From a virus: a stretch of 55,887 nucleotides of DNA. The stretch is taken from positions 1-55,887 of the IMG/VR virus record IMGVR_UViG_3300009151_000088; one strand, 5' to 3'. Made by a program: the position numbers and the translations under genes. Within the stretch, counting starts at the first letter, position 1; every line of letters starts with the position of its first letter. Below, one piece after another: positions 35,169-44,159 of the stretch. The notes under the pieces are model-generated. The model made no database searches. It worked only from the letters and a program-made list of their open reading frames with translations, and was not told the origin of the DNA.

Positions 35169-35947
35169 AATGTTTTATATCTAATTCCTCTATTAATCCC
35201 TCTCCAAGGATAATCTTCAAACGTAACTTTTCCTACTGCTGAATATACTTCTCTAATCTGAGAATCAGCAGATTTAACAAATTTATCGTCCAGCGGAGCA
35301 AATTCTGGCAATACTTGTTTAATATAAACTAAATGATCCGATGGTACTCTATGAGAATCATTTAGTGTAACATAATTTGTTAAAAGGAAAGGTTTAGGTA
35401 CTTGTCCTAGAACAGAATAAAAACTAGGTTGAATAGTTTCTAATACATCTTTATACAGATCTATTACATCAGAAGATGTTTTGCTAAGTTCAAATTGTGT
35501 ATCATCGAGATTAATATTTAACGATAATCCCACACCACACATTGATATAAAATAAAATTTGCAACCTATTTTTTCTAGAAGATCTTTAGCGGCCTTGATC
35601 ATCGCAATATCTCTAATAAAAAATCCTCGCATATCAAAATAATTTTTAATATATTCTGCAGGATAATAATTAGGTAATCCACCCTTAGTAATCCATTTTT
35701 TATCTATGTACCTATCTTCTCTTAATATGCTAGACCATTGAATAATTACTAAATCATTTTTGGTAATTTTATGTATTTGATCTGCTTGCATAAGCATATT
35801 AAAAATGTATATGTTTCCTGCACCAGACATTCCATAATTATAATAATTGTTGTTATATGACTGTCCTATAATATCTGCCCAGGTTGGCCATTTATATAGA
35901 GTATAACTACATCCAAATGCAAAAAATCTATTTTTTATAGTTTTCAT
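35165..35947 (-). CDS. SGNH/GDSL hydrolase-like protein (260 aa)
   Basis: The ATG at 35,947 giving MKTIKNRFFAFGCSYTLYKW is chosen, since the family's block I sits close to the N-terminus; a frame from 35,968 is also possible. Block I AFGCSYT supplies Ser, block II YGMSGAGNIYIF Gly and Asn, block III VIIQWSS. A DSHRVPSDHLVYI segment near the C-terminus may give the Asp-His pair. Fourth SGNH domain of the island; it lies between two twitch-type radical SAM genes and overlaps both. Confidence 0.65.
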   Translation of the reverse strand: MKTIKNRFFAFGCSYTLYKWPTWADIIGQSYNNNYYNYGMSGAGNIYIFNMLMQADQIHKITKNDLVIIQWSSILREDRYIDKKWITKGGLPNYYPAEYIKNYFDMRGFFIRDIAMIKAAKDLLEKIGCKFYFISMCGVGLSLNINLDDTQFELSKTSSDVIDLYKDVLETIQPSFYSVLGQVPKPFLLTNYVTLNDSHRVPSDHLVYIKQVLPEFAPLDDKFVKSADSQIREVYSAVGKVTFEDYPWRGINRGIRYKTL

Positions 35948-37292
35948 ATATATCTTTGCACAGGGCATAGAACTCAGCGTATTCAGGAAATGTCTTTAGC
36001 AGGGCTGTACCTGTGCGTTTATCGTTTTCAGTAAAGAATACATAAAAGTCTCTACGACCTGCACGAATCTTATCTTCGCTGATATCATGCTCTTTCATAA
36101 AGTTTGTCACACGTTTAAACTTTTCATATTCAACACCAGTAAACCATTCTGGATTGTCTTGAATAAACTTTAAAGTATTATCCATATAAGGAATAAAGTC
36201 TGGTGTAAGGATTTTAATCATCCAGTGTGGTGGTTCTTTTAGGTAAGGTGTATCAAATGCCACACACTTCATACCACGTTCCTTGCGCCATTCAATTACT
36301 TTTTCTAATAGCTGTTGGAAATTAGTAACACATAGAACATTAAATGTACACATTAGATTAACTGTAGCACCTGTATCCATAACGGCTTTAGCGTTACGTT
36401 CCCAATGGCTACATTCTAAACCTGTACGCATATACTCTGCTTGCTCGCCCCAACTATCGATACTAGTAAAGAAACTAAACTTACGGATCTTCTTTTGGTC
36501 TAGTAGGCTTTTAACACGAGCTAACAGTCTATCAATTTTACCGTAGGCAACACCTAGATTACTGTTTAATGTAATTTCTAGATTAGGAGCTGGTTCGTCT
36601 TCTAGCAGGTCAAAGAAGTGCATGGCCGCTGGATTCATCAATGGTTCACCGCCAGTAATGCGTAGTGTGTGCAGATCTTCTTTAAGACTTGGCCACCATT
36701 TCCAAAACGCATCAATGTAGGGATTTTGTTCTTTGGCTGTATAATATGTGCCGTTGTCTAAGAACTCTATACCATATTGATTGTAGGTTAAATCATAGTT
36801 ACCATATTCTTTGATCTCATTGACCCATTGCGTACTAGACTGTGGACAGCAATAGCCACAACGGAAATTGCAGTTATTACCAAAGCTGACTTCCAAATAT
36901 TTTGGATTAATGTTTTGATCCCAAGGAAGTTCTGCTAGTTTTTCAATTAAAGGTTCAGCATAGTCACTGCTACTGTGCAACATACGGTCGCTTAGGTGAT
37001 CGCCTTCTAGATCTTCAATGTTCCAACAATAGTAACACTCGTCTGGACGCTCGCCCTCTAACATTTTTTTACGTTGTTCTTTTTTCCATTTTGTATTATG
37101 TAATGCGCTGGGGTCTGCGGCAATCTCGTCTAAAGGAATGTGTTGTGGTCGAGGATGATAACAACTATGGTTGTCTCCGGTGTGTAGATACAGGGTTTCA
37201 TGTAACCACTTTTGTGTGCAGAAGCTAGGGCTTACTGCATTTAATCTATCTCTAACATTTTTTACAAATTGTACTCTATGATCATCAGCCAT
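35928..37292 (-). CDS. Radical SAM protein with N-terminal twitch-like domain (454 aa)
   Basis: The motif C141, C145, C148 (FGNNCNFRCGYCCPQSSTQW) and the GGEPLMNPA strand mark the core. N-terminal cysteines C25, C44, C86 and C89 (PSFCTQKW, HSCYHP, CYYCWN) mark the auxiliary cluster part. The beginning (LNAVSPSFC.QKWL) is nearly shared with the 478-aa neighbour (LNAVSPSFCLAKWF), so the two arose by duplication. Both also share CYHP and IPL.EI. The product likely carries two [4Fe-4S] clusters. Confidence 0.9.
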   Translation of the reverse strand: MADDHRVQFVKNVRDRLNAVSPSFCTQKWLHETLYLHTGDNHSCYHPRPQHIPLDEIAADPSALHNTKWKKEQRKKMLEGERPDECYYCWNIEDLEGDHLSDRMLHSSSDYAEPLIEKLAELPWDQNINPKYLEVSFGNNCNFRCGYCCPQSSTQWVNEIKEYGNYDLTYNQYGIEFLDNGTYYTAKEQNPYIDAFWKWWPSLKEDLHTLRITGGEPLMNPAAMHFFDLLEDEPAPNLEITLNSNLGVAYGKIDRLLARVKSLLDQKKIRKFSFFTSIDSWGEQAEYMRTGLECSHWERNAKAVMDTGATVNLMCTFNVLCVTNFQQLLEKVIEWRKERGMKCVAFDTPYLKEPPHWMIKILTPDFIPYMDNTLKFIQDNPEWFTGVEYEKFKRVTNFMKEHDISEDKIRAGRRDFYVFFTENDKRTGTALLKTFPEYAEFYALCKDIYENYKK

Positions 37293-38721
37293 GTGTTTCC
37301 TTACATTGTGTCCAGAATGTATTTAACTCTGGGAAAGTTTCTAAAAAATTAGTTTGGTTTCTACGATCGCCCTCTTCAATAAATGCTAGGAAGTTTCGTA
37401 TTGCCGCGTCTCTATCAAATTCTACAGGACTCTTAATCCAATCAACAAGGCGTTGTACTTTACTAATTTCATAATCTTTGAATCCTTTGAATGCTGTTTC
37501 CATTGTTTCTTTGTTAGCTTCCATGAACTTAATACTATCTTCTAAGACAGTAACCATCTCCGGCATTAGTTTTGGGTTAAGCCACTCCGGGTAATGTAAT
37601 TGTGGAACATCAAACCAAATCAGCTGTCGTGTTTTGTTAAACTCTTGTCTAAGTTTAAGAATATTTTGAATATATGTCATCCAACCAGGATAGCTTAATA
37701 AATTGAATGTGCAAATAAAAGACATGCTGTGTTTGTCATTGCCTTTGACTAAGAATTCTTTGATGTTTTTGTACAATGTATCAAAATGCAGGCCTGTACG
37801 GATATATTCAGCCTGTGGTCCCCAGCTATCTAAACTACAGAACAACATAAAGTGATCAATGGATCCTGGATTGGTTAATTCTTCTAAGCTGGTCATGAAC
37901 TTGGCCCATTGATTGCCAGGCGGACAACAATTGCTAGTAATGCTTAGGTGCAATTGTTTACTGGGATTCTGTTTGACATAGTCAAATACCTTAAACGTAC
38001 TCTTATCCATTAGTGGCTCACCACCAGTCATACGGAACGTTTTTAATGTAGGATATACTTTAGGAAACCACTCCCAAAAGGCCAGTAAGTAAGGATTGTC
38101 GGGACTGTTGTTGGGCCACACATTGTTGTCAGTCATCCAGCTTAGGTCATTGTGCCAACGATCAGTTAATATGTATGCACCGTTACGCTCAATGTCCTTC
38201 ATCCACTCTGTGCTTAGGTGTGGACTGCAATATCTACATTTGAGATTACAGGCTTGGTTAAAATTTACTTCAACATACCGAGGGCTGGCATTACCTGTTG
38301 ACCCTAGCTCAAGGGCTTCTTGTATAATACCTTCTTCCCAAACATCCTTACTACGATAAGCACGGTCGCTGAGTTGATTTCCACTATCTTCTATTTCCCA
38401 ACAGAAGTGGCATTCACTAGGTCTATCTCCTTTGATCATCAAAGCACGTTGCTCTTTTTTGTAAGAAGTATTATGTAATGCACTAACATCTATCTTTATT
38501 TCCTTTAATGGAATATGATGACTGTTGGGATGATAGCAACTGTGTGTCTGCCCTGTGGGGATATGTATACTAACATTAAACCATTTAGCTAAACAGAAGC
38601 TAGGGCTAACTGCATTTAGTTTAGTATAGATATCCTGTGTATCAACAAAGTATTTTGTAGCATTCTTACCCTTAACCGTAAGTATCTCGTTGCCTCGGAT
38701 GTTTGTTTTATCGTCACTCAT
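37285..38721 (-). CDS. Radical SAM protein with N-terminal twitch-like domain (478 aa)
   Basis: Core motif C158, C162, C165 (NQACNLKCRYCSPHLSTEW) and MTGGEPLMDKS. Auxiliary cysteines C43, C62, C104 and C107 (SFCLAKW, HSCYHPNSHH, ECHFCWE). Paralogue of the 454-aa protein next door, as their N-termini and spacing of motifs agree. It overlaps the upstream repeat/glycosyltransferase-like gene and the downstream paralogue by 8 bp each. Substrate unknown; the duplication suggests two related positions of the same substrate. Confidence 0.9.
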   Translation of the reverse strand: MSDDKTNIRGNEILTVKGKNATKYFVDTQDIYTKLNAVSPSFCLAKWFNVSIHIPTGQTHSCYHPNSHHIPLKEIKIDVSALHNTSYKKEQRALMIKGDRPSECHFCWEIEDSGNQLSDRAYRSKDVWEEGIIQEALELGSTGNASPRYVEVNFNQACNLKCRYCSPHLSTEWMKDIERNGAYILTDRWHNDLSWMTDNNVWPNNSPDNPYLLAFWEWFPKVYPTLKTFRMTGGEPLMDKSTFKVFDYVKQNPSKQLHLSITSNCCPPGNQWAKFMTSLEELTNPGSIDHFMLFCSLDSWGPQAEYIRTGLHFDTLYKNIKEFLVKGNDKHSMSFICTFNLLSYPGWMTYIQNILKLRQEFNKTRQLIWFDVPQLHYPEWLNPKLMPEMVTVLEDSIKFMEANKETMETAFKGFKDYEISKVQRLVDWIKSPVEFDRDAAIRNFLAFIEEGDRRNQTNFLETFPELNTFWTQCKETHG

Positions 38722-40909
38722 TTATAGTTTTAAATTGTTGTTCTAACCATTCATAATCATTAACACGATTAATAGTAGGATTTTTAAGAGCATAGTCTCT
38801 ACCCTGCATTGCACCCTTCTTTGCCCAATCTGTAAAGTCCGCATCCATATTAATTGTTAACCATTTTGATAACCTATGTTTAGATTCATTGTCTGTTTTA
38901 ACAGCAAGTTTAGCACACTCTCTAAATGCACTTCTCCAGGTATCAAACTCCGACGCATTAAATCTTGTTTCATTACTAATCTGATCTATTATTTTAAATT
39001 TATTACTAACAGACGTAGTAAGGTCTGTACCCCATTTAGTAGTTCTTTTTAATAGGGATGTAGGAAATAGTTTAACACCTCCGTAGCCGTATGTCAAGCT
39101 ATTAATAGGATTAATACTGTTCCAAACATAAACACAATCTCTGTCATATAAACTGGGTTGGAAGTCAAATGTCCAATTGTCGACTAACCATGCATCACCG
39201 TCTACTACATAAAACATATCCGTTGTTGCTAATTTGGCTGCGGCTTTGTGTGCATTTAATATACCCGTTACTCCAGCAATCCTTTTAGCATTTGGAGCAA
39301 AGGTTAGTAGGCGTTGCCAGTTTTCTTCTGCATTAGGCTCCTTATAGGAAATAAAGACTACATCTAATTGCCTAGGTATTATAGGTTCAATCATTCCCAT
39401 TTCTTTAATGCCAGTAGGTTTTTTAACAGCCCTAAGTTTTGCAGACCATACCTGTTCGCCATTAATCATTGTATACCAAATATGCTCATACATTCGATCA
39501 TGGACAGGTATTTTATATTCTATCTCAATATATAAATTTGTCAATGCTAGATTGAACTCTATGAATTGGTCGGGCTCAAGTGCTTCTACCTGTTTTGAAC
39601 CTTTAGTTTTATTAACATAGGTTTGCTTCACTGCCCACATAGATTTATCAAATTGTTGATAGTCAGAATCTAACATCCAAATGTGTTCATAACCTAGGTC
39701 ATACCAAGCGGGCAAATGATCTGTGTTAAAATTGAAACCTTTTAGTGCAGGATTAATTTTAAATTTAGAACTAGGGCTAACATAGTCAATAAATTTAGAT
39801 CCAATTGGTTCTTTAACCGCACTAGCAGTTAACGCCCATATTTCTTCTTCACCATGTTTTAAATGATTATTATCTAACATCCAAACTTGTTCATACCCTA
39901 AATCGTACCATGGCACCGCATAATCAATATCATATTTTAAATCAGGAAGAACTGGATTAAGTGTTACTTTAAAGGTAGGGCTAATATAATCAATAATCTT
40001 ACTTCCATCTAGTTCGTTAGATACTTGAATAGTAAACGCCCATATATCATCTTTACCGTTAGCTAAATGTTTTCTATCTAGCATCCATACATGCTCAAAT
40101 GCAAAATCATGCCAAGGTATCAGATATTCTAAATCGTAGTCTAATTCTGGCAGTTCAGGATTAAACACGATTGTGAGTTCCGGAGTTACGATCCCTAGCC
40201 ACTTCCACTCTTTAGGTTTACGCCACATAGGAGTAAACTTAACAACCCAAAGTCTTTCATTGTTTGTTTGATGTATAGGATCCAACTCGTAGGCACATTC
40301 ATGTGCTAGGTCATAAAAAGCGGGACAACAATCATTTGCATCAACGCCTAGGTCAGGTAAGTGATCATTAAACTGCACAGCTACATCGGGTACAACATAT
40401 CCCATATCTTTTGTGCCAAGTATCTCTTTGCCTATTGGTTGGCAACTAAAAGCCCATACTTTATCTTCTAAAGGATTGAATCTCTCGTCCATGTACCAAA
40501 CTAGTTTGTAATCTCTATCCCACTTGCTGGGATTAAATGAGCCAAACGGATCATCTTCATAGGTTATTAGTTTATCAATATCTGGATTACGTGTCCACGC
40601 TAGTTCAGTTTTGATAATTTCAACTGTTTCATATCCATGATAAGGATACCATCCATCTTTAAATATTTTAACTATCCAATCGTTGTTGTAAGTTACTACT
40701 ATGCATTTTCTAGTGTTAGGTACTTCTTCCACATAATACTTAAGATCAACACGCCATTGTTCGGGATAATCATTATTTGGATTTACCACATAAAACTCTA
40801 AATGGCCTGCACCTAGCTCATATAATTGTAGATCGTAATAAAGATCGTTGCCAAGCCAATCTACTTGGGATACTCTTTCAGTTGGTATTTGATGTATTCT
40901 ATCGAACAT
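38714..40909 (-). CDS. Repeat-rich protein with C-terminal glycosyltransferase-like domain (731 aa)
   Basis: Residues about 185-520 comprise five modules of 65-75 residues with the core YDLGYEHIWMLD....WA.......GSK.IDYV.P...FNP.LP.L.YD. Residues about 525-700 start RQLDVVFISYKEPNAEENWQRLL and contain HKAAAKLATTDMFYVVDGDAWLVDNW, where DGDAW is a DxD-type motif of GT-A glycosyltransferases. The repeats may measure or bind a glycan. It is the first gene of the radical SAM run, with a strong hairpin right before its ATG. Its role could be to hand a substrate to the radical SAM enzymes (inference). Confidence 0.6.
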   Translation of the reverse strand: MFDRIHQIPTERVSQVDWLGNDLYYDLQLYELGAGHLEFYVVNPNNDYPEQWRVDLKYYVEEVPNTRKCIVVTYNNDWIVKIFKDGWYPYHGYETVEIIKTELAWTRNPDIDKLITYEDDPFGSFNPSKWDRDYKLVWYMDERFNPLEDKVWAFSCQPIGKEILGTKDMGYVVPDVAVQFNDHLPDLGVDANDCCPAFYDLAHECAYELDPIHQTNNERLWVVKFTPMWRKPKEWKWLGIVTPELTIVFNPELPELDYDLEYLIPWHDFAFEHVWMLDRKHLANGKDDIWAFTIQVSNELDGSKIIDYISPTFKVTLNPVLPDLKYDIDYAVPWYDLGYEQVWMLDNNHLKHGEEEIWALTASAVKEPIGSKFIDYVSPSSKFKINPALKGFNFNTDHLPAWYDLGYEHIWMLDSDYQQFDKSMWAVKQTYVNKTKGSKQVEALEPDQFIEFNLALTNLYIEIEYKIPVHDRMYEHIWYTMINGEQVWSAKLRAVKKPTGIKEMGMIEPIIPRQLDVVFISYKEPNAEENWQRLLTFAPNAKRIAGVTGILNAHKAAAKLATTDMFYVVDGDAWLVDNWTFDFQPSLYDRDCVYVWNSINPINSLTYGYGGVKLFPTSLLKRTTKWGTDLTTSVSNKFKIIDQISNETRFNASEFDTWRSAFRECAKLAVKTDNESKHRLSKWLTINMDADFTDWAKKGAMQGRDYALKNPTINRVNDYEWLEQQFKTINE

Positions 40910-40930
40910 ACTACTAATTATCTTAGTAGT
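40910..40930 (-). promoter_or_regulatory. Hairpin adjacent to start codon
   Basis: ACTACTAA and TTAGTAGT pair perfectly (8 bp) around a 5-nt loop and end one base before the ATG at 40,909. No ribosome site is visible. It may control translation of the radical SAM island or end transcription from the upstream adhesin gene, although no T tract follows. Confidence 0.4.
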
Positions 40931-40947
40931 TAATCAATCAAAATATA

Positions 40948-42561
40948 TTATGCTGTTGGAATAGGAACAGTAGTTACATCTACTGAGAATGTTGGTTTGC
41001 CTGTGATTGGATCATATGTTGATATGAATCCCCTAAACAAATGAGTTAACGAACCGTCAACCACTGGTGCTTCAAGTTGATAATATCTTGGAGGATTTTC
41101 AACATTAGAATAATAATAAAATGCTTTGGTTATATTTTGCAATGTTGTGTCAAACTCAGTATCACCAGATGTTTCTCTTAGATTGTTTATTTCAATAGTA
41201 ATATTGCCGCCGCCGTCATGTTCCACTAAAAATATAGATCCTTGACTTTGTTCAAATCCAAAATAATCCGCGTAATTAAATCCTTCTGTAGATTTAACTT
41301 GATACAACGAGTTTCCGTTTTCGTCTAATGCTCCGCTTATATACGAAGTTGCTGTATTGCTTAACACGAAACTGTATACATTGGCCCAATACGGATAAGG
41401 TTGATCAATGGTTGCCGCATCATAGATTAAATCTCTAAGTTCTGCAAATGGTGCTCCGCCATAGCCATACTGCGGTGTTCCATCGCCGCCTGTGCCCAAT
41501 GCAATGGTTAACACAGTTGATGTATTTGCCGCACCTGTGGAGTCAACAACTAACTCTTGATCCAGACTTATACCAACAACAGCATTATAAGGAGCTGCCG
41601 CACTAATCCACTGTGCCTGTGTTTTATAATTTCTATAGTCAATGTTTATATAAGCAGTATTAACAATGTCATGACTGATATAATTAGAAGTTACGGTTAC
41701 TGTAGAATAATATGTACCTGTGGTATTTTGTTGTAGGTCAGGATCAAATATCAGCGTAAATTCATTTATTCCTGGCCTTATCGACCATCCTGCATTACCA
41801 ACGATAGATGTAGTATATGGTGCTGAATATTCTGGATCATAGAATCCGTTTCGAATAGGAGTAATTGTAATATTTGTGATTGCCTGCTGACCTAATACTG
41901 TGGTTGTTGTAATCACAGTAGTAGTGCTTAAATTAAAGTCATAGGTCTCTACTCCTACTAACTGTGAAGTATATACTGTTACTGGTCCGGAACCTGCATT
42001 TGATTCAATACTAACCAGACTCGAAAAGTCTCCGGTGTCAGTGCCATAATATGCAATTTCTACATTGGTAGTTTGTCCTATTCCTAGTGTATAAGAATTA
42101 AGTGAAGCAACACCATTAATAAATCTAGTATCAGTTCCACCTACTGAATGTAGCACAGGAAATACTCCCGGAGTTTCTGGTGCAGAAAACAAAGGTCTAT
42201 ATGGAGGATTAGGAAACATCACAACGTCAGCATTACCGAGATTTGTTATTGTTATTGTTTTCTTATATCCTTCAGTCCATGATTTTAAGTAGTCGTTATA
42301 ATATGTAGGATGTAAAGCAAGTAATGTATTAGTGGATGTTTGTCCGGCTGGAAATATAAAATCATCAGGAGTGCTAACAGAAATAATTTTTGAATCTCTA
42401 TTTGCTCTAGTTCCTACAATGGTTATTAAAGAATCCATTTCTTTAATAGTTTCTTGTATAGGTAACGGTGCACCGGCTTGCAAGGGATTGGCAGGATTCT
42501 TAGCCCGCTTGAATCCAAATGCACTGCCTAATGGTAAATTTACAACCTGTGATATTGGCAT
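40948..42561 (-). CDS. Beta-rich adhesin/structural protein (537 aa)
   Basis: The protein is rich in Thr, Tyr, Asn and Ser. A segment KTITITNLGNADVVMFPNPPYRP followed by Ig-like strands suggests ASPM-SPD-2-Hydin or similar Ig-like folds near residues 100-230; later regions include VVGISLDQELVVD and a C-terminal strand SVDVTTVPIP. Likely a virion surface protein. Its ATG follows a 20-codon frame by a 5-nt overlap, and further upstream genes join without gaps, so it belongs to the operon of the Hint-domain protein. Confidence 0.5.
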   Translation of the reverse strand: MPISQVVNLPLGSAFGFKRAKNPANPLQAGAPLPIQETIKEMDSLITIVGTRANRDSKIISVSTPDDFIFPAGQTSTNTLLALHPTYYNDYLKSWTEGYKKTITITNLGNADVVMFPNPPYRPLFSAPETPGVFPVLHSVGGTDTRFINGVASLNSYTLGIGQTTNVEIAYYGTDTGDFSSLVSIESNAGSGPVTVYTSQLVGVETYDFNLSTTTVITTTTVLGQQAITNITITPIRNGFYDPEYSAPYTTSIVGNAGWSIRPGINEFTLIFDPDLQQNTTGTYYSTVTVTSNYISHDIVNTAYINIDYRNYKTQAQWISAAAPYNAVVGISLDQELVVDSTGAANTSTVLTIALGTGGDGTPQYGYGGAPFAELRDLIYDAATIDQPYPYWANVYSFVLSNTATSYISGALDENGNSLYQVKSTEGFNYADYFGFEQSQGSIFLVEHDGGGNITIEINNLRETSGDTEFDTTLQNITKAFYYYSNVENPPRYYQLEAPVVDGSLTHLFRGFISTYDPITGKPTFSVDVTTVPIPTA

Positions 42562-42562
42562 A

Positions 42563-42625
42563 TTATCTTAATTGTCCAGTGGCCGCATATCTTCTTTTTT
42601 CATCTAATGTCACTCTATTAAACAT
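42563..42625 (-). CDS. Very short frame with strong ribosome site (20 aa)
   Basis: AAAGGAG lies 6 nt before an ATG that opens a 20-codon frame (MFNRVTLDEKRRYAATGQLR). It stops one base before the next ATG, which has no ribosome site of its own. It may be a coupling or leader frame for the 537-aa gene, or a true small protein. Confidence 0.45.
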   Translation of the reverse strand: MFNRVTLDEKRRYAATGQLR

Positions 42626-42636
42626 ATTAATCTCCT

Positions 42637-42816
42637 TTATTTGTGTGAAAATTCTTTTCTTAATTCTACAAACCATTGAATAAAAATATCATCTGGAAAC
42701 ATTTTTATTAATAAGTCGGCCGCTGGTATCGAAACACCAGTCAATAATAACATTTTTTCTTCGTAGGTCAGTAGTCTAATTTTTTCAACTACTTGTTCTG
42801 GGGTATAACTAAACAT
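42637..42816 (-). CDS. Small hypothetical protein (59 aa)
   Basis: The ATG lies inside the last codons of the Hint-domain gene (8-bp overlap), with AAGGAAC upstream. The product reads MFSYTPEQVVEKIRLLTYEEK, then a hydrophobic helix (MLLLTGVSIPAADLLIKMF) and a FIQWFVELRKEF end. It is helical and could be membrane-associated or a small chaperone. Not recognised. Confidence 0.55.
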   Translation of the reverse strand: MFSYTPEQVVEKIRLLTYEEKMLLLTGVSIPAADLLIKMFPDDIFIQWFVELRKEFSHK

Positions 42817-43945
42817 TTTTGTTCCTTATCATCTGTTTTAATTTAAGTACTGGAAGGACAACAATACCTAATAGTTTTAATAAACTCATAGAAACTTTTT
42901 GTATTGTCGGGGACGATCCTACTTTGAATACCTTTGCATTTATCTTGTTTATTGCATTTATGTTCATCCAGCCTAGAAATATATTATACAGGTATCCACC
43001 ATAGACTGCATTATTTCCATTTTCAATGAACAAGCGTCTAATTGCCAACACTTCGTCTTTGGTCAATAATTGTTTTCTGTAACCTTCAAGAAGACCGCCG
43101 CCATCACCAAATATACTATGTGTTCCATATCCGTTGACTCTAAATGTATGATCACCATCAACCCATAGACTATAAACACGTTGACCGCTTGCAGGTATTA
43201 CCTTATCAGGAGTTAATAACTTGTTCTTACCCAGCCAAGGATACATTTGATAATTTATTTCTGGATATACTGCATACATTTCTCCATTGATAATCAAAGG
43301 ATGATTAACTGTGGCAAATGGCGCATATTCAGGTGTGGGTGAATACAAGGCTCGATATGTATCATCTGTGTCATATTCAGTGAATGTCACTGTGTTAACG
43401 GCACTACGGTTATGATTATAAACTTGTTCACCCTCTTGTACATCTACTATACGTTTTGTAGTTCCGTCGGCCATGTCAACTAGGGTATCAGCAGTAAAGC
43501 ATTCGGAAATTACACTAAGGATAATCAGTAAGGGAATAATATCCCATCCGCCACCTCCACCTCCTCCACCACCTCCACCGGTGCCAGGACCACCAATAAC
43601 ATATTTGGTAGGATCGGGCACAGGCAGTTGAGAAATAATCACTGTGTTGGTCACAGTCATTGGATTTGATATACCACGCAAAGACGCACTTATAGCCACG
43701 GTACCTGTATATACTCCAAACACTGCGGTATTGGTACCATACCAAGAAGTAAAGTTAGTTGAACTGTTAGGCTGTATAGTTGTATTAGTAGCAGTAGTTG
43801 TACCTAAAAATATACCAGGAACCCCAAAGTTAGTTAAAGTAGATCTATGATAGATACTGGCGGTAGTAGTAAATGCAAAGCCCGTGACTGTGGCTGCTGT
43901 ACTACTGTTATTATATATTGTATAGGTAATTGGAGGATATGCCAT
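42809..43945 (-). CDS. Structural protein with Hint (intein-like) domain (378 aa)
   Basis: Residues 1-117 are a Thr/Ser-rich beta domain, followed by a poly-Gly run (about 119-132) and a hydrophobic stretch (WDIIPLLIILSVIS). A Hint domain begins at C148 (ECFTADTLVDMADGTTKRIVDVQEGEQVYNH, intein block A), with block B TVNHPL (211-216) and block F VYSLWVDGDHTFRVNGYGTHS (257-276). The final HN of inteins is HS here, and no C-terminal extein nucleophile is seen, so full splicing is unlikely; N-terminal cleavage or thioester ligation at C148 is possible. The last 100 residues are basic and helical. Likely a self-processing virion surface protein. Confidence 0.8.
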   Translation of the reverse strand: MAYPPITYTIYNNSSTAATVTGFAFTTTASIYHRSTLTNFGVPGIFLGTTTATNTTIQPNSSTNFTSWYGTNTAVFGVYTGTVAISASLRGISNPMTVTNTVIISQLPVPDPTKYVIGGPGTGGGGGGGGGGGWDIIPLLIILSVISECFTADTLVDMADGTTKRIVDVQEGEQVYNHNRSAVNTVTFTEYDTDDTYRALYSPTPEYAPFATVNHPLIINGEMYAVYPEINYQMYPWLGKNKLLTPDKVIPASGQRVYSLWVDGDHTFRVNGYGTHSIFGDGGGLLEGYRKQLLTKDEVLAIRRLFIENGNNAVYGGYLYNIFLGWMNINAINKINAKVFKVGSSPTIQKVSMSLLKLLGIVVLPVLKLKQMIRNKNV

Positions 43946-44154
43946 TAATTAAATGCCTCGTCTCTGTATCTAGAAATTGTACCATCTGCATATACTATAG
44001 TCACAGTATGTTCAATGATAGTAACTGTAACTTCTTCGTCGGTACAGCAACTACTTTTACCGGTAAATTGAATATCCTGTAAGGTGCCTAGATACTTGTA
44101 CATTTTGTATAGGATCTCTGCTTCATTTTCACAGGTGCATGTTTTTGTAGTCAT
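43945..44154 (-). CDS. Small Cys-containing protein (69 aa)
   Basis: The product begins MTTKTCTCENEAEILYKMYKYLG and has a second pair of cysteines (SSCCTDEEV), then strands VTVTIIEHTVTIVYADG. The four cysteines could bind a metal or form disulfides. A GGTAAATA element ends 5 nt before the ATG with no ribosome site, making it the first gene of the Hint operon. Its stop overlaps the next ATG by one base (TAATG). Function unknown. Confidence 0.6.
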   Translation of the reverse strand: MTTKTCTCENEAEILYKMYKYLGTLQDIQFTGKSSCCTDEEVTVTIIEHTVTIVYADGTISRYRDEAFN

Positions 44155-44159
44155 ATTAA

